Shown piece by piece: positions 29,003-38,346 of a stretch of 42,375 nucleotides of DNA (the stretch's first letter is position 1; the number at the start of each line of letters is the position of its first letter). The stretch spans positions 1 through 42,375 of the forward strand of contig JAVBPD010000108.1 of the NCBI GenBank assembly GCA_031549885.1, in the 5' to 3' direction. Source of the DNA: WQUF01 sp031549885 (GTDB lineage: Bacteria > Bacillota > Clostridia > Clostridiales > Clostridiaceae). The notes under the pieces were generated by a model, which was not told the origin of the DNA, did not search any database, and was given only the letters and a program-made list of their open reading frames with translations. The translations under genes were made by a program, and so were the position numbers.

Positions 29003-29950
29003 CTAATCTTTTCCATAAAATGCCCTTTTTAAAGCGTCTATTCTTTTTTTTATAGTTTCTTTAACTATATTGCGATTTACAGCCATTCCATCGAAGCCGT
29101 GAAATGTACCCTTAACATAATTTAATTCAACTTTATTTCCATATTTCTTAAGCTTTTCTCCATATTCGATTCCCTCATCTCTTAAGCAATCAAACTCCTC
29201 AACTTCTATGTATGCATCTGGCAAATTTTTAAAATTTTCCATATTCATAGGGGAAGCATATCCCAGCATTCCCTTATCCCCATCCTTTAAATATTTTTCC
29301 CACATTTGTTTATTTAAATTTGAATTCCACCCAGGAGAATCTGTAAAATCTCTTATAGATTGCGTATTTTGAGATATATCTGTGGCAGGATATACAAGCA
29401 TTTGAAAGCAAATTTTAGGCCCATTTCTGTCCCTTGACATATGAGTTATTGCTGCAGCAAGGGTTCCACCTGCACTATCTCCACAAACAGCAATTTTATC
29501 TTTATTAATTTCAAGTTTATCCGCATTGTCGTAAATCCAAGTTAGACTGCTATAACAATCTTCAACACCAATAGGAAATGGGTATTTAGGAGCAAGTCTA
29601 TAATTAATAAAAAACAGCTTACATTTAGCATAAAGAGAATAATAAGATGCAATTTTATGCATATAACTATATCCTTCCGCCATAAATGCTCCACCATGAT
29701 AATATATAATACAAGGAGCATTTTTATCTATGTTAATAGGTTCATAAACACTAACTTTTAAATTGGTTTTTTTATATCCTGGCACAATGATTTTTGTTAC
29801 TTTAAGCCTAGGATCTATCTTAACAACAGTACAAGTTGCTTTTCCTACAAGATTGATTAATTTTAATTTAAAAGGTGTTAATTTCATATCTTTAAAATTA
29901 ACTTTTTTTATATCTTTAAGATCTTCATGAAAGTCATATTTATTTTCCAT
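29003..29950 (-). CDS. Alpha/beta hydrolase, HSL-type esterase
   Basis: 315 residues from the ATG at 29950, which follows GAGGTGA by eight bases; an in-frame GTG at 29962 overlaps that site. The oxyanion motif is YYHGGAF near 83-89. The nucleophile Ser159 is in CGDSAGGTLAA. EEFDCLRDEGIEYGEKL carries the acid residue and GTFHGF the catalytic His. This is the hormone-sensitive-lipase family, cytoplasmic esterases acting on short acyl esters; the natural substrate is unknown. It sits 30 bases after the Fe-S protein gene, probably in one operon. Confidence 0.88.
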   Translation of the reverse strand: MENKYDFHEDLKDIKKVNFKDMKLTPFKLKLINLVGKATCTVVKIDPRLKVTKIIVPGYKKTNLKVSVYEPINIDKNAPCIIYYHGGAFMAEGYSYMHKIASYYSLYAKCKLFFINYRLAPKYPFPIGVEDCYSSLTWIYDNADKLEINKDKIAVCGDSAGGTLAAAITHMSRDRNGPKICFQMLVYPATDISQNTQSIRDFTDSPGWNSNLNKQMWEKYLKDGDKGMLGYASPMNMENFKNLPDAYIEVEEFDCLRDEGIEYGEKLKKYGNKVELNYVKGTFHGFDGMAVNRNIVKETIKKRIDALKRAFYGKD

Positions 29951-29979
29951 ATAAAAATTCACCTCATAATGAATAAACT

Positions 29980-30819
29980 TTATATATTTTTACAAATAGG
30001 TATTTTGCTTTCACAAGGTACATTTACTTGGCATTTACCACATCCATATCTAGGTCTATGTTTTTCAAAAACTTTATCTAAAAAATTAGAACAAAGCATA
30101 TGATTTTTTCCATTTTCCTTTGAAATTGCTTTAGCTGGGCAATTTATTACACATTTACCACACATTATACAAAATTCATATATATCATCATATTCTCTTT
30201 TAGTAACATGTAATTTAAGATCAGTTACTACGCTTCCAAGCCTTCCTGCCATGCCCTTTTTAGTTATTATACCTTTTGATAATCCAAATGTTCCAAGACC
30301 ACACACAAAAGCCACATGCCTTTCAGACCAATTGCTTGTAAAATTCAGAGGCTCTTTAAAAACGTCACTTTCTTTACTAAGCGCACTAAAAAATCGCTTA
30401 TCCATAGAAGGTATGATACAGTTGTAACCTAAATCAGATATTTCTTTTTTTAAAAACACAGAAAATTTTTTTATAAATTCTTGTCCTTCAATACGACCAT
30501 GAAGCCATTCATTCGACGGCCAAGACATATTTTGCTTATTTCCTAATATAATCTCCTCAGTAAATGGTAAAAAATAAGAAATAACTGTATTAGCTCCATT
30601 TAACCATTCATTTGGAAGCATAAAGTGATCACCAATAACAGTTTCATTTTTAAGTTTAAGAAAATAATCATCACGAGCTTCCCCAAAGGCAAAAATTGGT
30701 TCTTCGAAAATTTTTAAGTTTTTTAAATTTTCTGATAAAGCTAAATTTTCAGAAACATAATTAAATTCTGATTCTTTAGTAAAATTACTAGATTTTTGAA
30801 TTATATCTTCTATATACAT
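29980..30819 (-). CDS. Epoxyqueuosine-reductase-like 4Fe-4S protein
   Basis: 279 residues. The C-terminal ferredoxin-like part has CIMCGKCVINCPAKAI, then CSNF, CGKCQ and CESKIP, enough for two 4Fe-4S clusters. The central region (WSERHVAFVCGLGTFGLSKG, ITKKGMAGRLGSVVTDL) is the QueG-type fold before the clusters. It is shorter than full QueG (no HEAT repeats), so it is a QueG-like paralog; its substrate is not assigned. Its start has a plausible site (GGTAGAGAAG). Confidence 0.8.
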   Translation of the reverse strand: MYIEDIIQKSSNFTKESEFNYVSENLALSENLKNLKIFEEPIFAFGEARDDYFLKLKNETVIGDHFMLPNEWLNGANTVISYFLPFTEEIILGNKQNMSWPSNEWLHGRIEGQEFIKKFSVFLKKEISDLGYNCIIPSMDKRFFSALSKESDVFKEPLNFTSNWSERHVAFVCGLGTFGLSKGIITKKGMAGRLGSVVTDLKLHVTKREYDDIYEFCIMCGKCVINCPAKAISKENGKNHMLCSNFLDKVFEKHRPRYGCGKCQVNVPCESKIPICKNI

Positions 30820-30925
30820 ATGCTTCTCTACCTTTTAATATTAATACTTCAATTATACAATAGTTTTATGAATTATTTTTAAATTAAAATAAATTAGTCA
30901 TTATTAATTTTTTTTAAAAAAAATC

Positions 30926-30953
30926 TTGTAAGATTATATAATTATGATATAAT
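30926..30953 (+). promoter_or_regulatory. Sigma-A-type promoter for tRNA-Lys
   Basis: TTGTAA (30926-30931) and TATAAT (30948-30953) with a 16-base spacer, 17 bases before the tRNA. Confidence 0.6.
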
Positions 30954-30970
30954 AGATATTGTGGTTTTAA

Positions 30971-31043
30971 GGTCCACTAGCTCAGTTGGTAGAGCACGTG
31001 ACTCTTAATCATGTGGCCTAGGGTTCGAGTCCCTAGTGGACCA
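30971..31043 (+). tRNA. tRNA-Lys (anticodon CTT)
   Basis: Full cloverleaf: acceptor GGTCCAC with GTGGACC, D-arm GCTCAGTTGGTAGAGC, anticodon stem CGTGA/TCATG with loop CTCTTAA, T-arm TAGGGTTCGAGTCCCTA. The discriminator A is at 31043; CCA is not encoded. It has its own promoter and terminator. Confidence 0.96.
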
Positions 31044-31050
31044 TAACAAA

Positions 31051-31084
31051 AAGAAGTTAAACTGCTTAGTTTAACTTCTTTTTA
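31051..31084 (+). terminator. Terminator of tRNA-Lys
   Basis: AAGAAGTTAAAC pairs with GTTTAACTTCTT, followed by TTTT. Confidence 0.85.
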
Positions 31085-31099
31085 TATAAGGAGGTTAAT

Positions 31100-31582
31100 A
31101 TGAAAAAAAATATTTTACCTATTATTATCATATCCACTCTCTTATTCTCTCAAAGCTGTAGCAATTCAAATGCTAATAATAACACGACTTCAAAAAACAT
31201 AGAAAGTGTTCAAAATACATCTTCTTCAGATATAAGTTCTACAGAAAAAAAAGAAAATTCATTAATTTCTCAATATAGAAAAATCACGCCAAAAGAAGCA
31301 GAAGATATGATGAAAAGTGGCAATAATTATATTTTATTAGATGTTAGAACAGAAGAAGAATACAAAGAAAAGAGAATAGATGGTGCAATATTAATACCAG
31401 ACACTGAAATAGTTGCAAAGGCTACAAGTGAACTACCAGATAAAGATGCTTTAATTTTAGTATATTGCCGCAGCGGTAGAAGAAGTGAAAAATCTTCTAG
31501 AGAACTTATAGACTTAGGTTATACAAATGTTTATGATTTTGGTGGATTAAATGACTGGCCTTATGAAACAGTAAGCAATTAA
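31100..31582 (+). CDS. Rhodanese-domain lipoprotein
   Basis: 160 residues. The N-terminus MKKNILPIIIISTLLFSQSC is a lipoprotein-like signal with Cys at the lipobox, followed by an Asn/Ser linker. The rhodanese domain runs from about 57 to the end (YILLDVRTEEEYKEKRIDGA), with the active-site loop CRSGRRS. It would sit on the outer face of the membrane and may transfer sulfur or sense sulfane species. A strong GGAGG precedes the ATG. The next gene (CoA-binding) follows at 35 bases. Confidence 0.9.
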   Translation: MKKNILPIIIISTLLFSQSCSNSNANNNTTSKNIESVQNTSSSDISSTEKKENSLISQYRKITPKEAEDMMKSGNNYILLDVRTEEEYKEKRIDGAILIPDTEIVAKATSELPDKDALILVYCRSGRRSEKSSRELIDLGYTNVYDFGGLNDWPYETVSN

Positions 31583-31617
31583 AGAAATTTTTAAAAAACA
31601 AAAGGAGAATTTTATGA

Positions 31618-32004
31618 ATGAGTGCAAAAGATATTTTTAAAGAAACAAAAACTTGGGCTGTCATTGGCGTAACTCCTAATAAGGACAAATACGGATATAA
31701 AATATATCATCGTTTGAAAGAAATTAATGAGAAGGTAGCTGGAGTAACAAAAATTTATTCAGAAATAGATGGAGATAAAATGTATAAATCCTTATTAGAA
31801 CTTCCTGATAAGCCTGATACAGTAGTTTTTGTTGTAAATCCAAAAATAGGATATTTTTACTTAAAAGAATGTTTAGATATTTCTATAAAGAACATTTGGC
31901 TGCAACCTGGTACATATGATGATGAACTTTTAAAATTCATAGAAGATAATAAATTAAATATGGTTAAAGGTTGTGTACTTGTTGAATCAATGAAGTTAAA
32001 TTGA
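31618..32004 (+). CDS. CoA-binding domain protein (YccU-like)
   Basis: 128 residues starting MSAKDIFKETKTWAVIGVTP. A Rossmann-type CoA_binding_2 fold: DKYGYKIYHRLKEINEKVAG, VVFVVNPKIG and NIWLQPGTYDDE. AAGGAG precedes two nearby ATGs; the one at 31618 is in the coding frame. Function in the family is unclear. Its stop overlaps the leader of the methyltransferase gene, so it is probably co-transcribed. Confidence 0.85.
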   Translation: MSAKDIFKETKTWAVIGVTPNKDKYGYKIYHRLKEINEKVAGVTKIYSEIDGDKMYKSLLELPDKPDTVVFVVNPKIGYFYLKECLDISIKNIWLQPGTYDDELLKFIEDNKLNMVKGCVLVESMKLN

Positions 32005-32015
32005 GGTGTATATAT

Positions 32016-32768
32016 ATGAATGAAGAAAAATTTACAGATAAAGCAGAATTATATGAAAAATACAGACCTTCATACCCTAATGAGCTTTTTGATTATTTAT
32101 ATCAAAAAATAGGTTTATCAGAAAATAGCACCATTTCAGATATTGGTTCCGGCACTGGCATATTTAGCAAAGAGCTTTTAAAAAGAAAAAGCAAAGTAAT
32201 CTGCGTAGAACCAAATGATGATATGAGAAAAATATGTGAAATAGAATTAGCACAGTATAAAGGTTTTTCCTCCTTAAAAGCTTCAGCTGAAAGCACAACG
32301 CTAGAAGAACATAGTGTGGATTTTATAACTTGTGCTCAATCCTTTCACTGGTTTAAAACAGGCGATTTTAAAATAGAGTGCAAAAGAATTCTAAAACCAA
32401 ATGGTAAAATTATATTAATATGGAATACAAAAGATACAAAAAATTATATGGTTCAAGATCTTTATGATTTAAATAAAAAGTATTGTCCAAACTTTAAAGG
32501 ATTTGCAGGAGGAAGCCAAGAAAAAAATATATCATTTGAAAATTTCTTTAAAAATGGCAATTATGATCTTAAAATATTTAAAAATAACATGAATGTCACT
32601 TTAGAAGATTTTATTGGTGTATCCCTTTCTGCCTCCTATTCCCCTAAAAAAGATGAAACTTCCTATGAATTATATGTAAATTCACTTATTAATATTTTTA
32701 ATAGATATAATGAAAATGATGAATTATTAATTCCCAATGACACAAAGTGCTATATTGGAGAAATGTAA
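32016..32768 (+). CDS. Class I SAM-dependent methyltransferase
   Basis: 250 residues from the ATG at 32016 (MNEEKFTDKAELYEKYRPSY) after GAGGTG. The SAM-binding motif I is ISDIGSGTGIFSKELL near 40-55, with CVEPNDDM further on and ITCAQSFHWF near 102-111. The family (Methyltransf_11) acts on diverse small molecules; the substrate is unknown. It closes the rhodanese/CoA-binding operon. Confidence 0.88.
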   Translation: MNEEKFTDKAELYEKYRPSYPNELFDYLYQKIGLSENSTISDIGSGTGIFSKELLKRKSKVICVEPNDDMRKICEIELAQYKGFSSLKASAESTTLEEHSVDFITCAQSFHWFKTGDFKIECKRILKPNGKIILIWNTKDTKNYMVQDLYDLNKKYCPNFKGFAGGSQEKNISFENFFKNGNYDLKIFKNNMNVTLEDFIGVSLSASYSPKKDETSYELYVNSLINIFNRYNENDELLIPNDTKCYIGEM

Positions 32769-32882
32769 ACGTTAAATATATATTTATTTTAAATGTTGTT
32801 TCTGTTATACTGTAGGTGGACATAAACAATATGTTCTATGTTTTTTTAACTGTTAATTATTTTGAAAGGTGTGTTTTTTTTA

Positions 32883-33905
32883 ATGTCAATGTTAGCAGAC
32901 AATACAGGTAACCTCGATAAACTAATGTCAATAAAATCAATGTTTTTTGATACACCACTTTTAGATATTAAATGTAAATATAAAGGCAAAGAATATACAA
33001 TCTATGCTAAATATGAAGCATTTAATTTTTCAGGATCGATAAAGGATAGAATGGCATATTTTATTTATAAAGGTTCATATGAAAATAGTTTATTAAAACC
33101 TGGAGATAAGATTGTAGAGGTTACAAGCGGCAATACCGGTATAGCACTTACTGCATTAGGCAGATTTCTTGGTCATCATGTAACTATAATAATGCCAAAT
33201 TGGTTAAGTGAAGAAAGGTATAAGACTATTAGATTGATGGGTGGAGAATTAATCCTTACAACAAGACAAGAAGGATTCTCAGGAGCAATAAACATAGCTA
33301 AAACAATGAATAAAGAACCAAATGTATACTATCCAGATCAATTTTCAAATAAATTTAATATAGAAGCTCATGAAAACACAACTGCCCCAGAATTAATATC
33401 TCAATTAAAGCAAAAATCAAAATCTCCTGATCACTTTATTGCAGGAGTTGGAACAGGTGGAACCATAATGGGCTTTCGCAATTATTTTATTAAAAACAAC
33501 ATTAATTGTAAATGTTACCCTGTAGAGCCCGAATGCTCTCCTGTAATGACAAATGAAGGTAAAAATTACTCTCCTCATAAAATTCAAGGCATTGGAGATG
33601 ACTTTATACCAGCCCTTGTAGAATTAAATAAATTAGATGATATAATATTAGTAAATGATGATGCAAGCGTATGTATGGCTAAAAAGCTTGCTAATTCTGG
33701 TATATCTGTTGGTATATCTTCAGGTGCTAATTTATTAGCTGCGCTAAAAATAGCCGAAAAACATCCAAATGATGTAGTTTGTACAGTGTTTGCAGATTCA
33801 GCTTTGAAATATTTATCAGGTGAGATGTGTTCCAGTGAACTTATAGAGAAACCAGATTTTATGTCAAAGGATGTTGAAATAGTAAATTATTCTTCTTTAA
33901 AGTAA
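32883..33905 (+). CDS. Cysteine-synthase-family PLP enzyme
   Basis: 340 residues from the ATG at 32883 (MSMLADNTGNLDKLMSIKSM). The PLP lysine is K54 in FSGSIKDRMA. TSGNTGIALTALG near 81-93 and the phosphate loop GVGTGGTIMG near 188-197 complete the fold-type II signature. Close to CysK/CBS-type beta-elimination/replacement enzymes, using a sulfur or other nucleophile on an O-acetyl- or phospho-serine-like substrate. The N-terminus is somewhat longer than CysK, so another specificity is possible. AAAGGTG precedes the start. Confidence 0.85.
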   Translation: MSMLADNTGNLDKLMSIKSMFFDTPLLDIKCKYKGKEYTIYAKYEAFNFSGSIKDRMAYFIYKGSYENSLLKPGDKIVEVTSGNTGIALTALGRFLGHHVTIIMPNWLSEERYKTIRLMGGELILTTRQEGFSGAINIAKTMNKEPNVYYPDQFSNKFNIEAHENTTAPELISQLKQKSKSPDHFIAGVGTGGTIMGFRNYFIKNNINCKCYPVEPECSPVMTNEGKNYSPHKIQGIGDDFIPALVELNKLDDIILVNDDASVCMAKKLANSGISVGISSGANLLAALKIAEKHPNDVVCTVFADSALKYLSGEMCSSELIEKPDFMSKDVEIVNYSSLK

Positions 33906-33915
33906 TAGATATATA

Positions 33916-33960
33916 AAAAAAGCTGATAGTTTAAGATTAAATCTTAAATATCAGCTTTTT
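33916..33960. terminator. Bidirectional terminator
   Basis: AAAAAGCTGATA with TATCAGCTTTTT as the outer stem and TTAAGATT/AATCTTAA as the inner, between convergent genes. Confidence 0.85.
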
Positions 33961-33961
33961 A

Positions 33962-34630
33962 TTAAATTAAAGTTCCACCTGAACTTCCAAGAATAGCATA
34001 ATAATTTGGTGAATTACCATACATTTGCTTAATTTCCTTTACTCTTTTAATTACAAAGTCTCTATATATTTGATCCCCATAAATCATAATTAATATCCAA
34101 AGAGCACAAGGAACAAGACCTGCAGCAAAAGAAATAACCCAACCAACTAAAAATATTCCTCCAAATATACCTCCTATTATAGATGCACCAACTATAATAG
34201 CAAGCCCAATAATGAACTCTTGAAACATCTTTCTATATAAAATCCAAAATATACTTAAAATTTTACCTAAGCTAAAATTTCTCGCTCTGCTATTTAAATA
34301 GTCAACCATATGATAACTTCTACCAGTGGTAATTTTATTAAATGCATTTAAGTAATATCCCTTATTCTTTTGTCCAATAAAAGCTGCAACTTCTTCTTCA
34401 GTTATACCATTTTCATTTAATAATTGTTTAAAAGTAACTTGTTCTGCATAATTTGAATAATTGCGATTAAAATTATGATTATTTTCACTGCCTCTTTCTT
34501 CATTGTTATTAATATTCTCGTTAAAATTTTCTTTTGCATTTGATGAACTTGAATTATTGAAAATCAAACCGCAGCTATCACATATTATGTTATCACCAGT
34601 TACAGGTTTTCCACACCTAGGACAATTCAT
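33962..34630 (-). CDS. Zinc-ribbon membrane protein (DUF2628-like)
   Basis: 222 residues from the ATG at 34630 after GGAGGTG. The N-terminal zinc ribbon is CPRCGKPVTGDNIICDSCGL. A disordered Asn-rich linker follows (about 25-60), then VTFKQLLNENGITEEEVAAF. Around LGKILSIFWILYRKMFQEF begin two or three membrane segments, with a glycine-rich one (GGIFGGIFLVGW). The C-terminal half resembles DUF2628 proteins; function unknown. It is the gene nearest the degenerate repeats. Confidence 0.75.
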   Translation of the reverse strand: MNCPRCGKPVTGDNIICDSCGLIFNNSSSSNAKENFNENINNNEERGSENNHNFNRNYSNYAEQVTFKQLLNENGITEEEVAAFIGQKNKGYYLNAFNKITTGRSYHMVDYLNSRARNFSLGKILSIFWILYRKMFQEFIIGLAIIVGASIIGGIFGGIFLVGWVISFAAGLVPCALWILIMIYGDQIYRDFVIKRVKEIKQMYGNSPNYYAILGSSGGTLI

Positions 34631-34798
34631 ATTTACACCTCCAAAATCCAATCTCTATATGCTATATTATAATACATCTATCCATATAAAATCAAGTACT
34701 TTGTAATATATAATACCATTTTTAATAATTTATTTTATAATTTATTATATACTAAAATAAATAGAAAGGTTGTCCCTAATTAAAACATTTAAATTCTA

Positions 34799-34975
34799 GG
34801 TTTTTTTCCAATATGGATAAATTTATGTTCTATAAAATATTTATACTCATATTTACATTCCACCATGGATAGATTAATAAAAAATATCTAGTGCTAAAAA
34901 TTATATTTACATTCCAGGCTGGATAAATTGCAATATTAATTTAAACATTTAATTTACATTCCACTTTGGGGAAAT
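34799..34975. CRISPR. Degenerate CRISPR-like repeats downstream of cas5 (four copies)
   Basis: Copies of a 24-base unit resembling ATTTACATTCCAATATGG plus ATAAAT start at 34799, 34851, 34905 and 34952. They differ in 4-7 positions. Start-to-start distances of 52, 54 and 47 bases leave only about 17-24 bases between 30-base repeats, shorter than normal type I-B spacers. Either a decayed array or short crRNA-like units. The same repeat lies on the other side of the cas operon. Confidence 0.55.
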
Positions 34976-34986
34976 TATACATAATC

Positions 34987-35733
34987 TTAAGCTAAAAAAA
35001 CTAAGGATCCTTTAGAATCAAAATATATAGAATTATTATTCATATAATAAGAATTTTTATTTCTTACATTAAACAATTCCATTGATTTACTGGCATGAAC
35101 TACCTTTACTTTTTCCCATATTCTATATTTTTTATTATAACTTAACTTATATGATTTATTTACATTATAAACAGTTCCACTCACATTGTAATTAAAACTT
35201 TCTATAGGGATATATGCATCAAGTGAAAGCGTTATATTTTTATCCATATCTTTTTGTTTTATTTCCACAATTTCAACATTATCAATTCTAGCAATATCTT
35301 CCCATCTGCCTATTGAAATATATTCCTTTGGAAATTTAAATGCATTATAAATTTCAACAAGTTTATTCTCATCTTCAGGTACAATGTGAATTAATAAATT
35401 TACATCAATTAAAAGTTCACACACTCCAATACCTCTTGTCATGCCAATATAACTTATATTATCTCCTTCAATACAAGGAATTTTAACATTATGCCTTTTT
35501 TCTTGATATGAAATAAATCCTTCATATCTAGTAAAAACATCATTTATCTTTGAAGCATTTTCTCCTTGTATGCTGACTTTCATCGGAATATAGCTTTTAT
35601 ATCCGCAAAGATTATGCACTAATCCAATTATTGTAGAATATGGAGGAAGTGGGTAACTTTCCTTTAACTGAAAGCTTGTAGGTTTTTTATAATTGGGCAT
35701 ATTTTGATATAATGCAACCCTCAAGGCTTTCAT
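34987..35733 (-). CDS. cas5: CRISPR Cascade subunit Cas5 (type I-B)
   Basis: 248 residues starting MKALRVALYQNMPNYKKPTS. The characteristic KESYPLPPYSTIIGLVHNLCG is near 24-44, as in Cas5t/Cas5b proteins. Cas5 caps the 5' handle of the crRNA in Cascade. Its ATG overlaps the cas7 stop by four bases (ATGA), so translation is coupled. No cas3 follows: the next sequence is the degenerate repeats. The frame is intact. Confidence 0.88.
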   Translation of the reverse strand: MKALRVALYQNMPNYKKPTSFQLKESYPLPPYSTIIGLVHNLCGYKSYIPMKVSIQGENASKINDVFTRYEGFISYQEKRHNVKIPCIEGDNISYIGMTRGIGVCELLIDVNLLIHIVPEDENKLVEIYNAFKFPKEYISIGRWEDIARIDNVEIVEIKQKDMDKNITLSLDAYIPIESFNYNVSGTVYNVNKSYKLSYNKKYRIWEKVKVVHASKSMELFNVRNKNSYYMNNNSIYFDSKGSLVFLA

Positions 35734-36617
35734 TTATTTACCTCACATCTATAAAATTTCTCAACATTTTTTTTTATATTCTCAAAAAATGTTTTCATTT
35801 CTAAAACATTTAAATTGCTTTCAATCTCATCGTCATTTTCAAATATTCCACGCATTAATCCTACATATGTATTTTTTTCAATATTCTCATCTAAATTAAT
35901 TATGTTCTTAATAATCTCAATATTAATTTTATTGTTTTTTACTTTTAATTTATTTTCAAAAAAAGGATTTTTTATTTCATAAAGCCCACCAATTGCAAAA
36001 ATAGGTTTTAAATCTTCACGCCTACCTTTAATATCCCTATATAAAAATTTAATAGTATCTAGCAATTTAATTACCCTTCTAATCCTCTCTTCTATTTCAA
36101 TTTCTATATTATCATTTACATCTATACCAACTTTATCAAGGTCCACTGTCAATGTATATGAATAATAAGATTTATGTATTTCATTTTGAGCAATATTGCC
36201 TCCTGATTTTTCCATGTCAATTTGCCTTTTGTATCGATCAAATAAACCTTTGTTAGTTAAAAAATCCAAATCTCCAGTATAGCTCTCCAAAGAAACTCCA
36301 TTAGATAGCCTAACCACCGCACTCCTTGTAAAAGCTTTTACCTTGCTAGTTTTCATATATCCAAAAAGATCTATTTCCAGATAATCCTTTATAGATGCAT
36401 CAGGTGCAAATTGAATTACACTTCCATCTAATGAAAGCTTTGTTGAATCATCTCCCATTTGTTTCATAATATTATATCTTAAAGCTTGCCTTGAAATATA
36501 TGTATAGCTTTCACCATCTCCTCTTATTATTTTTTTTAAACTTGTAATATTGCCAATTGATTCCCCATAGTTTAAACTAAATGCTTCAAAAATCATTGAT
36601 AATGTTAACCCTTTCAT
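35730..36617 (-). CDS. cas7: CRISPR Cascade backbone subunit Cas7 (DevR/Cst2-like)
   Basis: 295 residues starting MKGLTLSMIFEAFSLNYGES. YISRQALRYNIMKQMGDD near 39-56 and LEIDLFGYMKTSKVKAFTRS near 76-95 are typical of type I-B Cas7 (Cst2/DevR). Several copies form the backbone along the crRNA. It starts one base after the cas8 stop, within one operon. The reading frame is intact and of normal length. Confidence 0.88.
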   Translation of the reverse strand: MKGLTLSMIFEAFSLNYGESIGNITSLKKIIRGDGESYTYISRQALRYNIMKQMGDDSTKLSLDGSVIQFAPDASIKDYLEIDLFGYMKTSKVKAFTRSAVVRLSNGVSLESYTGDLDFLTNKGLFDRYKRQIDMEKSGGNIAQNEIHKSYYSYTLTVDLDKVGIDVNDNIEIEIEERIRRVIKLLDTIKFLYRDIKGRREDLKPIFAIGGLYEIKNPFFENKLKVKNNKINIEIIKNIINLDENIEKNTYVGLMRGIFENDDEIESNLNVLEMKTFFENIKKNVEKFYRCEVNK

Positions 36618-36618
36618 C

Positions 36619-38328
36619 TCAATTTCTTCCTCCTAAGCTTATTTCACAATCTTTTTTATTTTTCTTAAGTTGTAATCCTAATGTAAAGGCAAAGCCAAGC
36701 AATTTAAGATTATCATTATTACTAAAAACATCTAAAAAATCCTCTGGAACATTTCTCTCAATGGAAATATAAGAATTTATTATAACATCTATAAACTTTG
36801 CTGGATTATTAGCTTTAAGAATATTTATTAATTTATATGTAATAAAATCTATTTTGTTTCCCTTTTTTATGCTTTCATAATATTCCTTTAAATGCATTCC
36901 ATGTTCTATAAAAACATCCACCTTCAATGGCATATCTACCCCTAACATCTCATATTTATAAATTAATATGCTTTTTTGAATATCCATAATTAAACTTGCA
37001 TTAACTAATTTTGACCTTCCTTGCATAAAATTTTTAATGCAAAAACCAATTAAATCATAAAGATTTTGATGTTGAAAAATCTTTTTTAAAACCTCTTCAA
37101 ATAAATATGAATGATCTTTATCAGCAATCTTAATGTAAGAACCTATGAGACTATACAATTTTGGTTTACACCTTAACAATAAATGCGCTACTCTTTTATT
37201 TAATAAATTAAAGGTAAAAGGTCTTTTTTCATTGCTTGAATCAAATTTTATTATTTGAACATTAAAAGCTTCACAATTTTGATCATTTTGAAACCCATCG
37301 CAAAGGCTAATATAGTTTCTTATCTCCTCCTCTTGTATTGTTATTTTATCTTGATTTTTCAAAAAATTCATTAAAGGTTTATTTATAGTAGTTAATTCCT
37401 TAAAATTAGAATTGATATTAATAAAAAATCCTTTTCCATTAAAAGCAAAAAAACCTGCTGGGATACACGAATAAATTAAGTTACAAATTGGACACAGAGC
37501 TATATCAGAATTAAATTTATAATAATGAGATAATTTTTTTGATGTATCAGCTCCAATACCCTTTATCCAAGTTAAATCAGTCTGAAATTTATTTACTATA
37601 GGATTTCCACATGTAATGCAATACAAATTAAATTTATCCTTTTTAGAAAAAAAATAACTAATTAAAGGGTCCACAAAATATTCTTCATAAACTTCATAAG
37701 AATCTCTAGAATTATTTTTTCTTCCCCATATGGACACATTGGATAAGAAATCACTAGTAAAGCTATAGGTGAATTCTTTAGATAATAATATCTTTTTAAC
37801 ATTATCTTTTTTTAAATAATTAATTATCTCAAGCATTAAATCTATTTGTTCATTTAAATATTCTGTTAATATATTAAGGTCTGTGCTTTTCTTTACCTTA
37901 ATAAAGTATAGTTTTTTTAATTTCGATAAAACATCAAAAGATCTATCTTTTATTAAAGCATATCCATTTTCAAAACTCTTTCTGGATAATTTTTCTTTAG
38001 CATAACTGGTCATATTGTTTAAAATTTTAACATCATCTTCGCCAAATGATAAAATATTATCTTTCCAAACCAAAAGCTGATTTTCAAAATTTAGTATTTT
38101 GCCAAAAGGAGTAAATTTAATATAATTTTTTATAAAATACCCAAAATATTTTTCACTAAAATTATGAAAAACTTTTATATCAACTTTTATAGAATCATTT
38201 TCTATTTTTACAAAATTATTAAAATCATCAGCATCATAATAACTTTTTAATATATTATAAAATCCCACAACACCTGCGTTAAAAAGCCAATCATTTAATT
38301 CAATATTAATACATCTATAATCAATCAA
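36619..38328 (-). CDS. cas8b: CRISPR Cascade large subunit Cas8b (Cst1-like)
   Basis: 569 residues from a TTG at 38328, placed eight bases after AAGGAAGG; an in-frame GTG at 38337 overlaps that site. The start IDYRCINIELNDWLFNAGVV is typical of Cst1-type Cas8b. A zinc site YCITCGNPIV...LCPICNLIYSC lies near 235-290. Cas8b recognises the PAM and binds target DNA. No obvious disruption. The assignment relies on position and these motifs, since Cas8 proteins vary strongly. Confidence 0.82.
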   Translation of the reverse strand: MIDYRCINIELNDWLFNAGVVGFYNILKSYYDADDFNNFVKIENDSIKVDIKVFHNFSEKYFGYFIKNYIKFTPFGKILNFENQLLVWKDNILSFGEDDVKILNNMTSYAKEKLSRKSFENGYALIKDRSFDVLSKLKKLYFIKVKKSTDLNILTEYLNEQIDLMLEIINYLKKDNVKKILLSKEFTYSFTSDFLSNVSIWGRKNNSRDSYEVYEEYFVDPLISYFFSKKDKFNLYCITCGNPIVNKFQTDLTWIKGIGADTSKKLSHYYKFNSDIALCPICNLIYSCIPAGFFAFNGKGFFININSNFKELTTINKPLMNFLKNQDKITIQEEEIRNYISLCDGFQNDQNCEAFNVQIIKFDSSNEKRPFTFNLLNKRVAHLLLRCKPKLYSLIGSYIKIADKDHSYLFEEVLKKIFQHQNLYDLIGFCIKNFMQGRSKLVNASLIMDIQKSILIYKYEMLGVDMPLKVDVFIEHGMHLKEYYESIKKGNKIDFITYKLINILKANNPAKFIDVIINSYISIERNVPEDFLDVFSNNDNLKLLGFAFTLGLQLKKNKKDCEISLGGRN

Positions 38329-38346
38329 AGCGAGCACCTTCCTTGT

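Noticed and set aside
30971..31043. tRNA-Lys as the prophage attachment site
   Set aside because: It lies 6.5 kb from the integrase, with normal host genes between, and has no duplicated 3' end. The integrase is a serine type, which does not usually use tRNA genes.
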